Below, piece by piece: positions 44,748 to 53,880 of a stretch of 64,000 nucleotides of DNA (position 1 is the first letter of the stretch; each line of letters opens with the position of its first letter). The stretch comes from Gammaproteobacteria bacterium. Lineage in GTDB: Bacteria > Pseudomonadota > Gammaproteobacteria > Pseudomonadales > Cellvibrionaceae. A program made the translations under genes and the position numbers. The DNA lies in assembly GCA_004173475.1 (NCBI GenBank), contig SEBU01000001.1:1054001-1118000 (forward strand), in the 5' to 3' direction. A model generated the notes under the pieces. It made no database searches. It was not told where the DNA came from and was given only the letters and a program-made list of their open reading frames with translations.

Positions 44748-44795
44748 AGCTAATAAAAAATAAACAGCTCACCTCGTGCTCAATTGAAGTGAGCT
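44748..44795 (-). terminator. Terminator or attenuator between the TonB receptor and the citrate-synthase-like pair
   Basis: AGCTCAC (44766-44772) and GTGAGCT (44789-44795) form a 7-bp stem with a long loop. On the minus strand a T-rich tract follows (GTTTATTTTTTATT). It lies right after the receptor stop codon and before the ATG of the first citrate-synthase-like gene, so it may lower rather than abolish expression of the pair. Confidence 0.55.
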
Positions 44796-44801
44796 AACTA
44801 T

Positions 44802-46994
44802 TTATTTAAATGCGTAGGTTAACCCCAACCAAATGTTGCGAGATTCAAGCGGATAATCGTCCGGTATCGTAATACTGCTGGGCTCTCTGGCCGTGGTATT
44901 GGCGGCATTGCGCACGGCAAAAGATAAATCCAATTCGGGTAAAATATTTTTGCGGATCAAGGTGAAATTTAACAAGGTATAGTTAGCAACATCGGGGCGT
45001 GGATCATCGACTGCACGCTCCCGGTCACCTATCCAATGAAGCTGGCTATTGAGAGACCATTGTGCGGCGGGCATCCAATTTACATTCACTTTAAATTGTT
45101 TTCCGGGCGCATCAGGAATAGCGGCTTCTGTTTTTCCATCAACGGCCGACTGCGTAGAATAGCTTGCGTTTAAATGTAACTGTGCCGATGGTTTCCAAAT
45201 AACTTCAAACTCAACACCTTTGCCGTCCTGGTCGCGAATATTATTTGCATATTTAGAGGCATCGGGTGTATCAACATTATCAACAAACTCAATCATATCT
45301 GTTGCGCGATATTTAAATAGCGTCAAATTTGTTTGCAGCGTATCTGCGAATCTATAATTGAAAGAAAGCTCCAGTGTATTCATCTGCTCTGGTTTTAATT
45401 CAGTATTACCTATAGAGACGGGATTATTTTTGTAATAAAGCTCTGCAAACGATGGCGCGCGAAACGCGCTGCCGTATAGTAATTTTGTCGTTAGATCCTC
45501 ACTGGCTGTCCACACCAGCGCTACACGCGGATTGGTGGTGCTACCAAAGTCGGAATAATCGTCGTAGCGCACACCTGCCGTCAGATCAAGGCCTTGCAGA
45601 ATCTTCCACTCGTCTTGCAGAGAAACATAACGTATTTCACGGGAGTTATCGTCAAGAAACGCGTCTGGGCTATTACTAATATTCGTTAAAGCGCCATCCA
45701 TAGATGCTGGCAAAGGTGTTATATCCAGAACACCCGGACCAAAATTTTTACTTTCGGTACCCCTTAAGTTTTGATACCGAGCGCCCGCAGCGAACCGGAT
45801 GCGTTGGGAATCGAAACCGGAATAAAGCGAGACAAATTCAAATTGTCCATCTTTCGATACACCACCCGGATTACCTTTTAAACCTTCGGGAAAAGCAACT
45901 ACACCTGCGGGGGCAACGAAATCGAGATTGCCATCCCTACCTATGGGCACGACAGTGCCAGCGGGTAGCAAGGTAAATTTGGCCTCCTCCTCGTAACGCA
46001 TGTAACTCAATCTAACGCTGTTATTCCAGTGTTCGGGGGCGCCTAGTTGATAGCTAAGGTCACCCATAATTAAATCACTGTCGTCGCTACCGGATGGATC
46101 CAAAGCTTGTGCGGCACCGACACCGACACCTGCATCCCTGGAAACCCAATTCCATAAATTTATCTGTAAATTTTCACCGGTTAATGACAAATGCGAATCG
46201 AAAATTTGATAGCGAGTCGACAAGGCACCAGGTGCAAGCGAAGCATTTGTGCCAAGTTTTTCGTCCAGCGCAGACTGTAAATCCGAATTAACTTTTCGAT
46301 CATCATCGCCATCGCTTTCAAGATAGGCGAGATCAAACGCAATGCCCATGCCCTGCCATTCGGTGGCAGTTTGCACCCACATGTCATGCGTATTGAACGA
46401 GCCTGCCCTCGCTCCTATCTGCGTTGCTTTTGTCGCGTTGGCGTCTTTGGTTATTACATTGACGACGCCCGCATAAGCATCCGCACCATAAATGGCGGAC
46501 CCTGGCCCGCGAATAACTTCTACTCGCTCAATGCTAGCAACGGGCAAACGAAACAATGTCGGTCGCCCACCTTGCAAACTGTATTGAACGGGAACGCCGT
46601 TCATTAGCAAGAGGACCTGCGGGTTGAAGCCGCTGTGTACGCCTCTAATCGATTCCACAGAATCGAGGCGACTAAGACTGGAAAGGGAAATATGGAGACC
46701 TGGAACAGTTTCTAAAACATCATCAAGCGTACGCGCACCCATGGATTCAATTTCGGCCGCATAGATTACCGACGCCGTTGCGGGTGCTTTATCGAGCGGA
46801 GTGCTGTTACCTGTAGCAATGGAGATTTGAACCTGACCTAACTCGGAAAGCGAGAGGTTATATACGTCCATAGAAGTTGCTGCAGATTTACTAGCATTAT
46901 TTTTTTTGTCATCCGTTTTATCAGCGCCATAACTTGTGGCACTCATTATACCGAGCAATGCAGACAAAAAAGTTTTGGTAAAACAGAATTTCAT
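44802..46994 (-). CDS. TonB-dependent outer-membrane receptor
   Basis: A 730-residue protein with a signal peptide (MKFCFTKTFLSALLGIMSATSYGA). The plug domain has SVIYAAEIESMGARTLDDVLETVPG and the standard VEVIRGPGSAIYGADAYAGVVNVITK. The barrel has the usual FRAPSFAELYY and ends RNIWLGLTYAFK with a terminal aromatic region. It imports a large or scarce ligand across the outer membrane using TonB energy; the ligand is unknown. The segment before the plug (MDVYNLSLSELGQVQIS) is typical of receptors found beside YfiR-type sensor kinases, and such a kinase is the next gene upstream. Confidence 0.9.
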   Translation of the reverse strand: MKFCFTKTFLSALLGIMSATSYGADKTDDKKNNASKSAATSMDVYNLSLSELGQVQISIATGNSTPLDKAPATASVIYAAEIESMGARTLDDVLETVPGLHISLSSLSRLDSVESIRGVHSGFNPQVLLLMNGVPVQYSLQGGRPTLFRLPVASIERVEVIRGPGSAIYGADAYAGVVNVITKDANATKATQIGARAGSFNTHDMWVQTATEWQGMGIAFDLAYLESDGDDDRKVNSDLQSALDEKLGTNASLAPGALSTRYQIFDSHLSLTGENLQINLWNWVSRDAGVGVGAAQALDPSGSDDSDLIMGDLSYQLGAPEHWNNSVRLSYMRYEEEAKFTLLPAGTVVPIGRDGNLDFVAPAGVVAFPEGLKGNPGGVSKDGQFEFVSLYSGFDSQRIRFAAGARYQNLRGTESKNFGPGVLDITPLPASMDGALTNISNSPDAFLDDNSREIRYVSLQDEWKILQGLDLTAGVRYDDYSDFGSTTNPRVALVWTASEDLTTKLLYGSAFRAPSFAELYYKNNPVSIGNTELKPEQMNTLELSFNYRFADTLQTNLTLFKYRATDMIEFVDNVDTPDASKYANNIRDQDGKGVEFEVIWKPSAQLHLNASYSTQSAVDGKTEAAIPDAPGKQFKVNVNWMPAAQWSLNSQLHWIGDRERAVDDPRPDVANYTLLNFTLIRKNILPELDLSFAVRNAANTTAREPSSITIPDDYPLESRNIWLGLTYAFK

Positions 46995-47371
46995 AGCTAC
47001 AACCTTAAGATATAGCTAGTACGCATGATATACATTGAGCGGACTAACGCCAGTGTAAGCCTGTGGTTTTTTCATCTCCAGGGTAACCACTGAACTGATA
47101 CGATTGAACTGCAAAAACCTCATCAGCTCAATAAAATTTTTAAAATTCCTAATATTTCCGCGCATCCCTACGAACTATTTAACGATAGCGCAGCTTTAGA
47201 CGAAAGCAACCTAATAACCAGATATTTATAACCAGGAATTCCAATTTCCGGAGACGATCTTTGCACCCAAAGTGAGCAATGTCAGAGAGATTTGAATGAT
47301 TCGTGAAAGATTTAATTGGCTAAATAATCGTCTATTTAATTAGCATAGGTTTTTAAATCGTCGCCACACGT
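46995..47371. other. Intergenic region upstream of the TonB receptor, no gene seen
   Basis: About 375 bp. It separates the sensor kinase stop from the receptor start, both on the minus strand, so it probably carries the receptor promoter. No clear Fur box or -35/-10 pair was found by eye. Confidence 0.4.
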
Positions 47372-49321
47372 TTATTGGATACGTTTTCTATCCTGATCGC
47401 TCACCACGCTTGACTCAACATTTGGCAAATCAGGTTTTACAGGCAGCGGGATGATAACGGTGAAAGTTGCACCTTCACCCAATTCACTTTTCACCGCGAT
47501 AGAACCGCCCATCATTTCACATAGTTGCCGTGTGATTGACAGCCCTAAACCGGTGCCCTGATATTTTCGTGTAGTGCCATTTTCAGCCTGCCGGAAGGGA
47601 TCAAAAATGTGCTCTTGTTGTTCGCTAGTAATTCCAATTCCGGTATCGGTCACGCTAATAAAAATACGATTAGGTTCACTGTGTGCTTTCAAGGTGACGG
47701 TGCCGTTAGGTGAAAATTTACTGGCATTGCCTAATAAATTAATCATGACATGCAATAACTTTTCTGGATCAGCGACAGGTAAGACAATTCCGTCATTAAC
47801 ATCCAGTTGTAATTCAATTGAATTTTTTTCCAGCAAGGGTTTGATCGTGCCAACCGCATCGTCAACTAAGCTGGATAGTTTCACCTCAGCTAAATCTAAT
47901 CGCATACGACCAGATTCAATTTTTGCCAAGTCCAATACACCATTAATCAGTTTTAATAAGCGCTCGGAATTATTAATGACGCGAGTGAGATCTTTGACAT
48001 GAATTTCGTCATCGTTAAGCTTCAAATCTTCAATAACCACTTCTGTGTAGCCTATAATGGCTTGTAGCGGAGTGCGCAACTCATGACTCATGAGCGACAG
48101 AAAATCCCCCTTCGCTTGACTGGCATCCTCCGCTTTGCGCTTGGCAATTACGAGGCGATCTTTTGCGAATTGCAAATCCTGGCTGTGTGCCGCCAAACGC
48201 TGGTTATCGCGACGCTTGGTAACGTACGCAACAAAAATGGTGATGGCGAGCAAAATGCCCAATATCACTAGTGCCCAGGAATACATAAGGGCTTTTTTCT
48301 GCGCGCCTACAATAATATCTAAATTGGTAATTGCTTCACGTTGCTTTTTTAAATCAATTTCCTGCGTTTTAATTGTGTTATCCAGCTCAGTAACACGTTT
48401 TTCACGCTCGTCAATTTTCCCAGTAATGCTACTTAATTCCTGTTGCAGCGTGGCAAGCCCCTTCGCACGCATCTCAACTTCATTTTGCAATGCGATGCGT
48501 TCACTTTTACTTTTTTCAATTTGTTCATTTTGTGTAGCAATTAATTCATCGCTTTTTTGTATATTCTGGTTTAGCGTCTGCATTTGCTGTTCAAGCCGAG
48601 TATTGAGCGCCTCTTGACTTTGGATGCGAGCACTTAGATCAGCCAATGCTTTTTCACGGCTTTGCAATTGCTTTTGAATATTCAGGAGTGACGATTGGCC
48701 TTCGCGAAATAATTTTGCAACATCAATTTCAGTGCCACCATTTAAAATTAACTCGGGAAGCGGCTTTAACCCCTGATTAATCAAATTGGATTTATTTACT
48801 TCAAAGCGTAGGCGATCATTGGGGGCCGGAATTAAATTAATCATCACCAGCTGCTTGTTGGCAAAATCGAAGGTGACAACCAGTACCGGCTTACCTTCTA
48901 CTGCAGTGTAAATATCGGAAATTAATTTATTGTCAGCTACCTCAACATAAATTAATTGAAATTTGTCGAGTGCTTGCAGGGAGTTGATGCGCTTGACTGT
49001 AATGGGATGATTTTTCAAAGAACCATTTGCAGATAGTTGCACCAGCTCTTTATAGACTGCGGAATCCTCCGAGTGAAATACCGCAACATCAAAACTTGTT
49101 AGGGCCGCTTCATTTGGCCATTCAATATTTTTAGCGAAGTTGTATAGGTAGGATGCCGTCAATCGTTGTTTATTGATGGTTTGCGCAAATGTACTGTCAG
49201 CTAACAAAAATAAAACGACCACCCAATAAATTGGCCTACAGGTCAAGCGGACAAAAAACGATGCCCCGCTCACAGGAGAGATGTTATTAACGAAAGAATG
49301 TAGCGATTTATAAATCAACAT
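47372..49321 (-). CDS. Sensor histidine kinase with N-terminal YfiR-like (DUF4154) domain
   Basis: A 649-residue protein. After a hydrophobic N-terminus, a periplasmic YfiR-like domain (about 48-190) starts RLTASYLYNFAKNIEWPNEA and includes NDRLRFEVNKSNLINQGLKP. A long coiled coil (about 205-345) leads to one membrane helix (SWALVILGILLAITIFVAYV), HisKA (SHELRTPL, His near 412), and HATPase with N-box (NLLGNASKFSPNG), G1 (DTGIGI) and G2 (GTGLGLSI). No receiver is attached and no response regulator is adjacent. YfiR-like domains control periplasmic redox or cell-envelope signals in the YfiBNR c-di-GMP system; the ligand here is unknown. Confidence 0.92.
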   Translation of the reverse strand: MLIYKSLHSFVNNISPVSGASFFVRLTCRPIYWVVVLFLLADSTFAQTINKQRLTASYLYNFAKNIEWPNEAALTSFDVAVFHSEDSAVYKELVQLSANGSLKNHPITVKRINSLQALDKFQLIYVEVADNKLISDIYTAVEGKPVLVVTFDFANKQLVMINLIPAPNDRLRFEVNKSNLINQGLKPLPELILNGGTEIDVAKLFREGQSSLLNIQKQLQSREKALADLSARIQSQEALNTRLEQQMQTLNQNIQKSDELIATQNEQIEKSKSERIALQNEVEMRAKGLATLQQELSSITGKIDEREKRVTELDNTIKTQEIDLKKQREAITNLDIIVGAQKKALMYSWALVILGILLAITIFVAYVTKRRDNQRLAAHSQDLQFAKDRLVIAKRKAEDASQAKGDFLSLMSHELRTPLQAIIGYTEVVIEDLKLNDDEIHVKDLTRVINNSERLLKLINGVLDLAKIESGRMRLDLAEVKLSSLVDDAVGTIKPLLEKNSIELQLDVNDGIVLPVADPEKLLHVMINLLGNASKFSPNGTVTLKAHSEPNRIFISVTDTGIGITSEQQEHIFDPFRQAENGTTRKYQGTGLGLSITRQLCEMMGGSIAVKSELGEGATFTVIIPLPVKPDLPNVESSVVSDQDRKRIQ

Positions 49322-49469
49322 GTAACCTTAGGTCCTATTGATCGCTATCCCGCGCGTGAATGCTATTCCTTGAGAAGAGTACTGACATATTCACAAAGCA
49401 TAGCCCGTAACTCCCCATCCTGTTAGAAAATGGCTCAGCCCAACTACCAGGCATGTAATTACTGCTGTT

Positions 49470-51482
49470 CTATTTCGCCAACTTATAGCGCTGCTCGCGG
49501 TACAACAGCGAGGGCAGCATTACATGCGCCATAGCTTTATCGACTTGTGCTTCGCTTGGCGCTTCCTGCCGCAATACTAATTCTCCTTTGGTTGCATCGT
49601 ATTGACCCAGTAAAGGCGACTGGCGAGGCCGTAAAATGGTTGCGGTATCGCCTTCCAGCCATGCAAAATAATTATCAAATTGCATGAGCGCGCGACCAGG
49701 CGACTCACTGTCCTTCGCAAAGTCGCGCCCTATCATTGGATGCTCAGTTGAGACGCCCATAAGCGACAAGACTGTGGCTCCGAGATCTATCTGACTAGCC
49801 AGCGTAGCAATACGCTTCGACTGAACGTCAGCACCAAGAATCAGCCCGGGAATATGGAATTTTTTAATTGGCACCAAACTGTCGCCATACACGCGATTAT
49901 CGTGATCAGCCACAATCAGGAATATAGTATCTTTCCAGTAATCCTGCAGTTTCGCTTCGCTAATGAATTTGCCCAAGGCGTAATCGGCGTATTTAACTGC
50001 ATTATTAACTGTTTGCTTTTCAGCGTCGTGTAATTCGATTCTGCCATCGGGAAACTGAAAAGGCTCATGGTTGGAGGAGCTAAAAATCAAACTGAAGAAT
50101 GGTTTATTTTCATTATGTAATTGTTTGAGTCGCTCCAAAGACTTATTGAATAAATCCTCATCGCTTGCACCCCAACTTCCTTCGAAGACCGGATTTTTTA
50201 TATCGCTACGATCAACAATCTGCTGAAAACCATTGCCCGTAAAGAAGCCGCGCATATTGTCGAAATGCGCCTCACCACCGTACACAAATTCGGTGTGATA
50301 ACCTTCCCGGCTCAAGCCCAAGGCAAGCGTGTAAAAATTACGTTGCGCCAGCGAAAGCTTTACAACACTGCGTGCCGGTGTAGGTGGATAGCCTGACACC
50401 ACGGCCTCTATACCACGCACTGAACGCGTTCCAGTTGCATACAACTGTTCGAACCACCACCCGTCATTTTTTAATTTTTCCAGCTCTGGTGTAACTGGTA
50501 GCCCCCCTAAAGATTCTACGAAAGTAGCGCCTAAACTTTCCTCTAGGACTATAACTAAATTGAGTGGCTTTTCACGTTTGACAGCGGGCTCCTGACGATG
50601 CAGTGTCGGGAAAACTTTTGAATTAAATTGATACTGACTTAACCATGGAGCTGATACGACTTGCTGCAAGATTTTTTCGGTGGGCACGCTGCCATATATT
50701 TCAGAAGACTTGGCTTCATTATTCATTGAGGCCAGCGCATCAAACACAGACCAGCCTGAATTAATAATGAGGGAATTGACCATTGCGTCACCAGTCAATG
50801 CAAACATGGCGGGATTCGCCGGGCGATGATCTGTGGTGGATCTGATCTGGAAAAAAACCATTACAAATATCAATGGCCATAGTAGTAATAATTTTTTCGC
50901 AGACCACAGTGATGTATTGCGTGAAGCTGCACTTAAAAGCCCGTAAATTGTTATGCCCAGCAAAACAGTAAAGCCCACGCCTAAAATTAAGGCCACGCGA
51001 AAACCATTCCACAAGGTCGCAAAGACCTCCTTAGGATAAGAGAGATACTCAATAAACAGGCGATTGGGGCGAACATCGAATTGCATGATGAACGGTGGCG
51101 AGGAAAGCTCCATAAAAATAACAAAAACCAACGCCAAGGTCGCCCAGCACAAGTTGAAAATTCGCCATGGCCGAGCAAAAAACGGGTGGGCAAAAAACGG
51201 GGCAAGGAAAACTGGAATCGCAATAAAATAACCCAATAAAATAAGGTCAGCGCGTATGCCCTGTAGAAATAATTCAGCTAAATTGCCTGCAACTTTCACA
51301 CGGTCCCATTGCCAAGCCACCAAACCTGCGCGAGACACGGACAATACAATCAAACCAATTATTAGCATCTGCAACAGCGTTGCGTAAGGTCCAGCCCATA
51401 AGCTAATAGCTGACAGTCGCGCCGAAATGCGTGAAAGAAAATTCGTAGGGCTGTGCGTTAGGTTTTTTTGTAGACTCACCAT
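49470..51482 (-). CDS. LTA-synthase-family membrane phosphotransferase (sulfatase/alkaline-phosphatase fold)
   Basis: A 670-residue protein. About five N-terminal membrane helices (about 25-210) precede a periplasmic sulfatase-fold domain. Metal and nucleophile motifs are visible: VIVLEESLGATFVESLGG (Glu), YATGTRSVRGIEAVVSGYP (Thr near residue 351) and IFLIVADHDNRVYG (Asp-His). The layout is that of LtaS, MdoB/OpgB and EptA-like phosphoglycerol or phosphoethanolamine transferases. In a Gram-negative organism it probably decorates periplasmic glucans or LPS. It diverges from the WaaP-like gene by 73 bp, which suggests a joint role in surface glycolipid modification. Confidence 0.88.
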   Translation of the reverse strand: MVSLQKNLTHSPTNFLSRISARLSAISLWAGPYATLLQMLIIGLIVLSVSRAGLVAWQWDRVKVAGNLAELFLQGIRADLILLGYFIAIPVFLAPFFAHPFFARPWRIFNLCWATLALVFVIFMELSSPPFIMQFDVRPNRLFIEYLSYPKEVFATLWNGFRVALILGVGFTVLLGITIYGLLSAASRNTSLWSAKKLLLLWPLIFVMVFFQIRSTTDHRPANPAMFALTGDAMVNSLIINSGWSVFDALASMNNEAKSSEIYGSVPTEKILQQVVSAPWLSQYQFNSKVFPTLHRQEPAVKREKPLNLVIVLEESLGATFVESLGGLPVTPELEKLKNDGWWFEQLYATGTRSVRGIEAVVSGYPPTPARSVVKLSLAQRNFYTLALGLSREGYHTEFVYGGEAHFDNMRGFFTGNGFQQIVDRSDIKNPVFEGSWGASDEDLFNKSLERLKQLHNENKPFFSLIFSSSNHEPFQFPDGRIELHDAEKQTVNNAVKYADYALGKFISEAKLQDYWKDTIFLIVADHDNRVYGDSLVPIKKFHIPGLILGADVQSKRIATLASQIDLGATVLSLMGVSTEHPMIGRDFAKDSESPGRALMQFDNYFAWLEGDTATILRPRQSPLLGQYDATKGELVLRQEAPSEAQVDKAMAHVMLPSLLYREQRYKLAK

Positions 51483-51555
51483 TTAAGAATATTCCTGAAG
51501 CTGTACATTTAGTGCATTCGAATTTTGGGTGGCGGGTTGTAAACTAGGCTAGCGC

Positions 51556-53856
51556 ATGAATTATCGTTATAATTCTTTCACCGCGAAAACGCAGAAGTAT
51601 AGCTTACCTGATCATAACCAGCACTCTAATCACAACAACATACTATTCAGAATCATAAGGGGCCAGCACTTGACTCATTCATTCGACGGAAGTGCTGCCA
51701 CTTTGGCTGGCTCCATCGGGATTTACCATGGTGAAATCGCGCCTGAGTTTGATAAGGATATTTTGCGTTCTCAACTTGCTCAAATTTCAAACGTGTTAAG
51801 CAAAGATAATGTCGTGAAAATATCCAACGGACCGGATTATGTTGTGAAGCTACCGCTGCAAACTGAAACTGGCGAAATACAGGTTGCACTAAAAATTTTT
51901 AAACGACAAAGTTGGTTTAAAGACCGTTACGACCATAAGCATAAATCCAAAGCCGAACGTTCCTATACGGCGGCGCGTTATTTGCAAAACCACCGAATAG
52001 GTACACCTGCACCTATTGCCTGGCTCGACCTCTGGGAAAATAATCGCTTACTCGAAAGTTATTTTTTGAGCGTGTTTCAGCCGGCCATTTGTTTTCGCGA
52101 TGCACTGAGCGATGTATATTTCAATATTCGCAACAATGAAAACCTCATGGAATTATTGCATCTGGTTGCACCCGCCATTAGCGCCATGCATGCAGAAAAT
52201 TTTTTCCACGGCGACCTTGGCAATCAAAATATATTACTTCCAAAAAATGCAGACGGTACCTGGGCGCAACCCCAATTCATTGATTTAAACCGTGCCACCG
52301 TAAAAACGCATCCATTGACCGATAAAGAACGTGCGTTTGATTTATCGCGCGCTATCTTGCCTGGCAACTATCTTAACTTTTTTAAATACATTTATTGCAA
52401 TCACCAAATGCCCTCGCGCGAGCTGGAAAAATATGAGCAAACCTATCGCTCCCGTTTTGCATTTCATCGCAAGTCGCGCCATTTTCGACATCCACTTCGC
52501 TATTTAAAAAATCGTCACAAAAATCCCAAACCAGCCGTGTATCCGGACCCTAAAGATTATTGGTTATGGGATGAAAAATCCGCGCAACCTATGATCGCAC
52601 TGTCGCGCGAGGAGAAACATCGCGAGCGTTTTTTTGGCGACACCTTAAAAATGATTGGCCAGGGCATAGCCACTTTGCCAGGATTGTGGGGTGCCTATAA
52701 AAAAGTGAAACAGCAAAGCTTTCAGTCACCTGTTGTAATAAAAAACAGAGTTGGCGTCGCCTTGCATCCTCACGCTGAATATATTGAAAATGAAATTAAG
52801 CTTCTGGGTGAGCTTGGCAATCCACCCGTGTTACTGCGTTTTTGCCATCACGAAGATGAAAACATTTGGACCAACACTATCGCACTAATCGAGCGATTAA
52901 AACGCGACGGCATTGAAGTAATGGTGGCACTGCTTCAGGACCGAGAAGCTGTATTACATCCGGAAAAATGGGAAGCCTTTTTGCATAAAATAATTCCTGC
53001 GGTTGCCGATTTTGCCAGCCATATTGAAATTACCCACGCGTACAATCGCATCAAGTGGGGCGTGTGGAATATGAATGAACTGCAGCAATTACTTGCACCG
53101 GCTTTCGAGCTGAAAAAACAATTTCCACACATAAAATTAACGGGACCTGCGTGTATCGACTTTGAATATTTACCCGTTATTGCAGCCTTGAAATCGCTCC
53201 CAAAAAATTATTCGTTTGCAGCCTTATCGCACTTACTTTACGTTGATAGACGTGGAGCTCCGGAAAATCCACAGGGAATGTTTTCAACCCTTGAAAAATG
53301 CGCCATGTTAAAAGCGCTTACAACCTTATCCCCGCATTGCGAAGACAAGGTAATTATTTCTGAGGTGAATTGGCCAGTCGAACATACTGATATATGGTCT
53401 CCCGTTGTGTGCCCTTATGTAACACCGAAATGGAAAAACAAACCTTCAGGCGAATCCGAGCAGGATTACGCAAATTTTATGCTGCGCTATATTGCTATCG
53501 CTATTTGCTCAGGTCATGTTGAACAAGTATTTTGGTGGCGTTTGTCCGCCAAAGGTTATGGTTTGGTAGATGATCAAGACGGGTTTAGGCAGAGAGAGGC
53601 TTTTAAAGCCTTGCAGTATTTTTTCTTACGACTGGGTGATGCAACATTTTTAAAAAGATGGCCATCATCCCAGAACACCTATCTATTGGAGTTCCAAAAT
53701 CCAACCCAACAAATACTCATGGCTTGGTGCACCAAAGGTGAAATAAACGAGTTGCCGAATTTTGATCCACAGCAAACTTATTCACGCACAGGTGACGTTA
53801 TTAAAAATCCGGTGATATCTGAATCCCCGATCTATATGGTTAGGCCACTTTTGTAA
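51556..53856 (+). CDS. WaaP/KdkA-like sugar kinase fused to a glycosidase-like barrel
   Basis: A 766-residue protein. The N-terminal half (about 85-290) is an LPS-kinase type protein kinase fold: Lys113 (ALKIF), Glu134 (KAERSY), catalytic HGDLGNQN (Asp220, Asn225) and metal Asp243 (FIDLN). The C-terminal half (about 395-766) resembles a clan GH-A barrel: VGVALHPHAEYI, ITHAYNRIKWGVWN in the usual acid/base strand but without its Glu, and ISEVNWP with Glu603 in the nucleophile position. The first half may phosphorylate a core sugar; the second may bind or cleave a glycan. No signal peptide is visible, so both domains should be cytoplasmic. Confidence 0.82.
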   Translation: MNYRYNSFTAKTQKYSLPDHNQHSNHNNILFRIIRGQHLTHSFDGSAATLAGSIGIYHGEIAPEFDKDILRSQLAQISNVLSKDNVVKISNGPDYVVKLPLQTETGEIQVALKIFKRQSWFKDRYDHKHKSKAERSYTAARYLQNHRIGTPAPIAWLDLWENNRLLESYFLSVFQPAICFRDALSDVYFNIRNNENLMELLHLVAPAISAMHAENFFHGDLGNQNILLPKNADGTWAQPQFIDLNRATVKTHPLTDKERAFDLSRAILPGNYLNFFKYIYCNHQMPSRELEKYEQTYRSRFAFHRKSRHFRHPLRYLKNRHKNPKPAVYPDPKDYWLWDEKSAQPMIALSREEKHRERFFGDTLKMIGQGIATLPGLWGAYKKVKQQSFQSPVVIKNRVGVALHPHAEYIENEIKLLGELGNPPVLLRFCHHEDENIWTNTIALIERLKRDGIEVMVALLQDREAVLHPEKWEAFLHKIIPAVADFASHIEITHAYNRIKWGVWNMNELQQLLAPAFELKKQFPHIKLTGPACIDFEYLPVIAALKSLPKNYSFAALSHLLYVDRRGAPENPQGMFSTLEKCAMLKALTTLSPHCEDKVIISEVNWPVEHTDIWSPVVCPYVTPKWKNKPSGESEQDYANFMLRYIAIAICSGHVEQVFWWRLSAKGYGLVDDQDGFRQREAFKALQYFFLRLGDATFLKRWPSSQNTYLLEFQNPTQQILMAWCTKGEINELPNFDPQQTYSRTGDVIKNPVISESPIYMVRPLL

Positions 53857-53880
53857 GCGGTGAAAAAGTGCAAATCTCTT

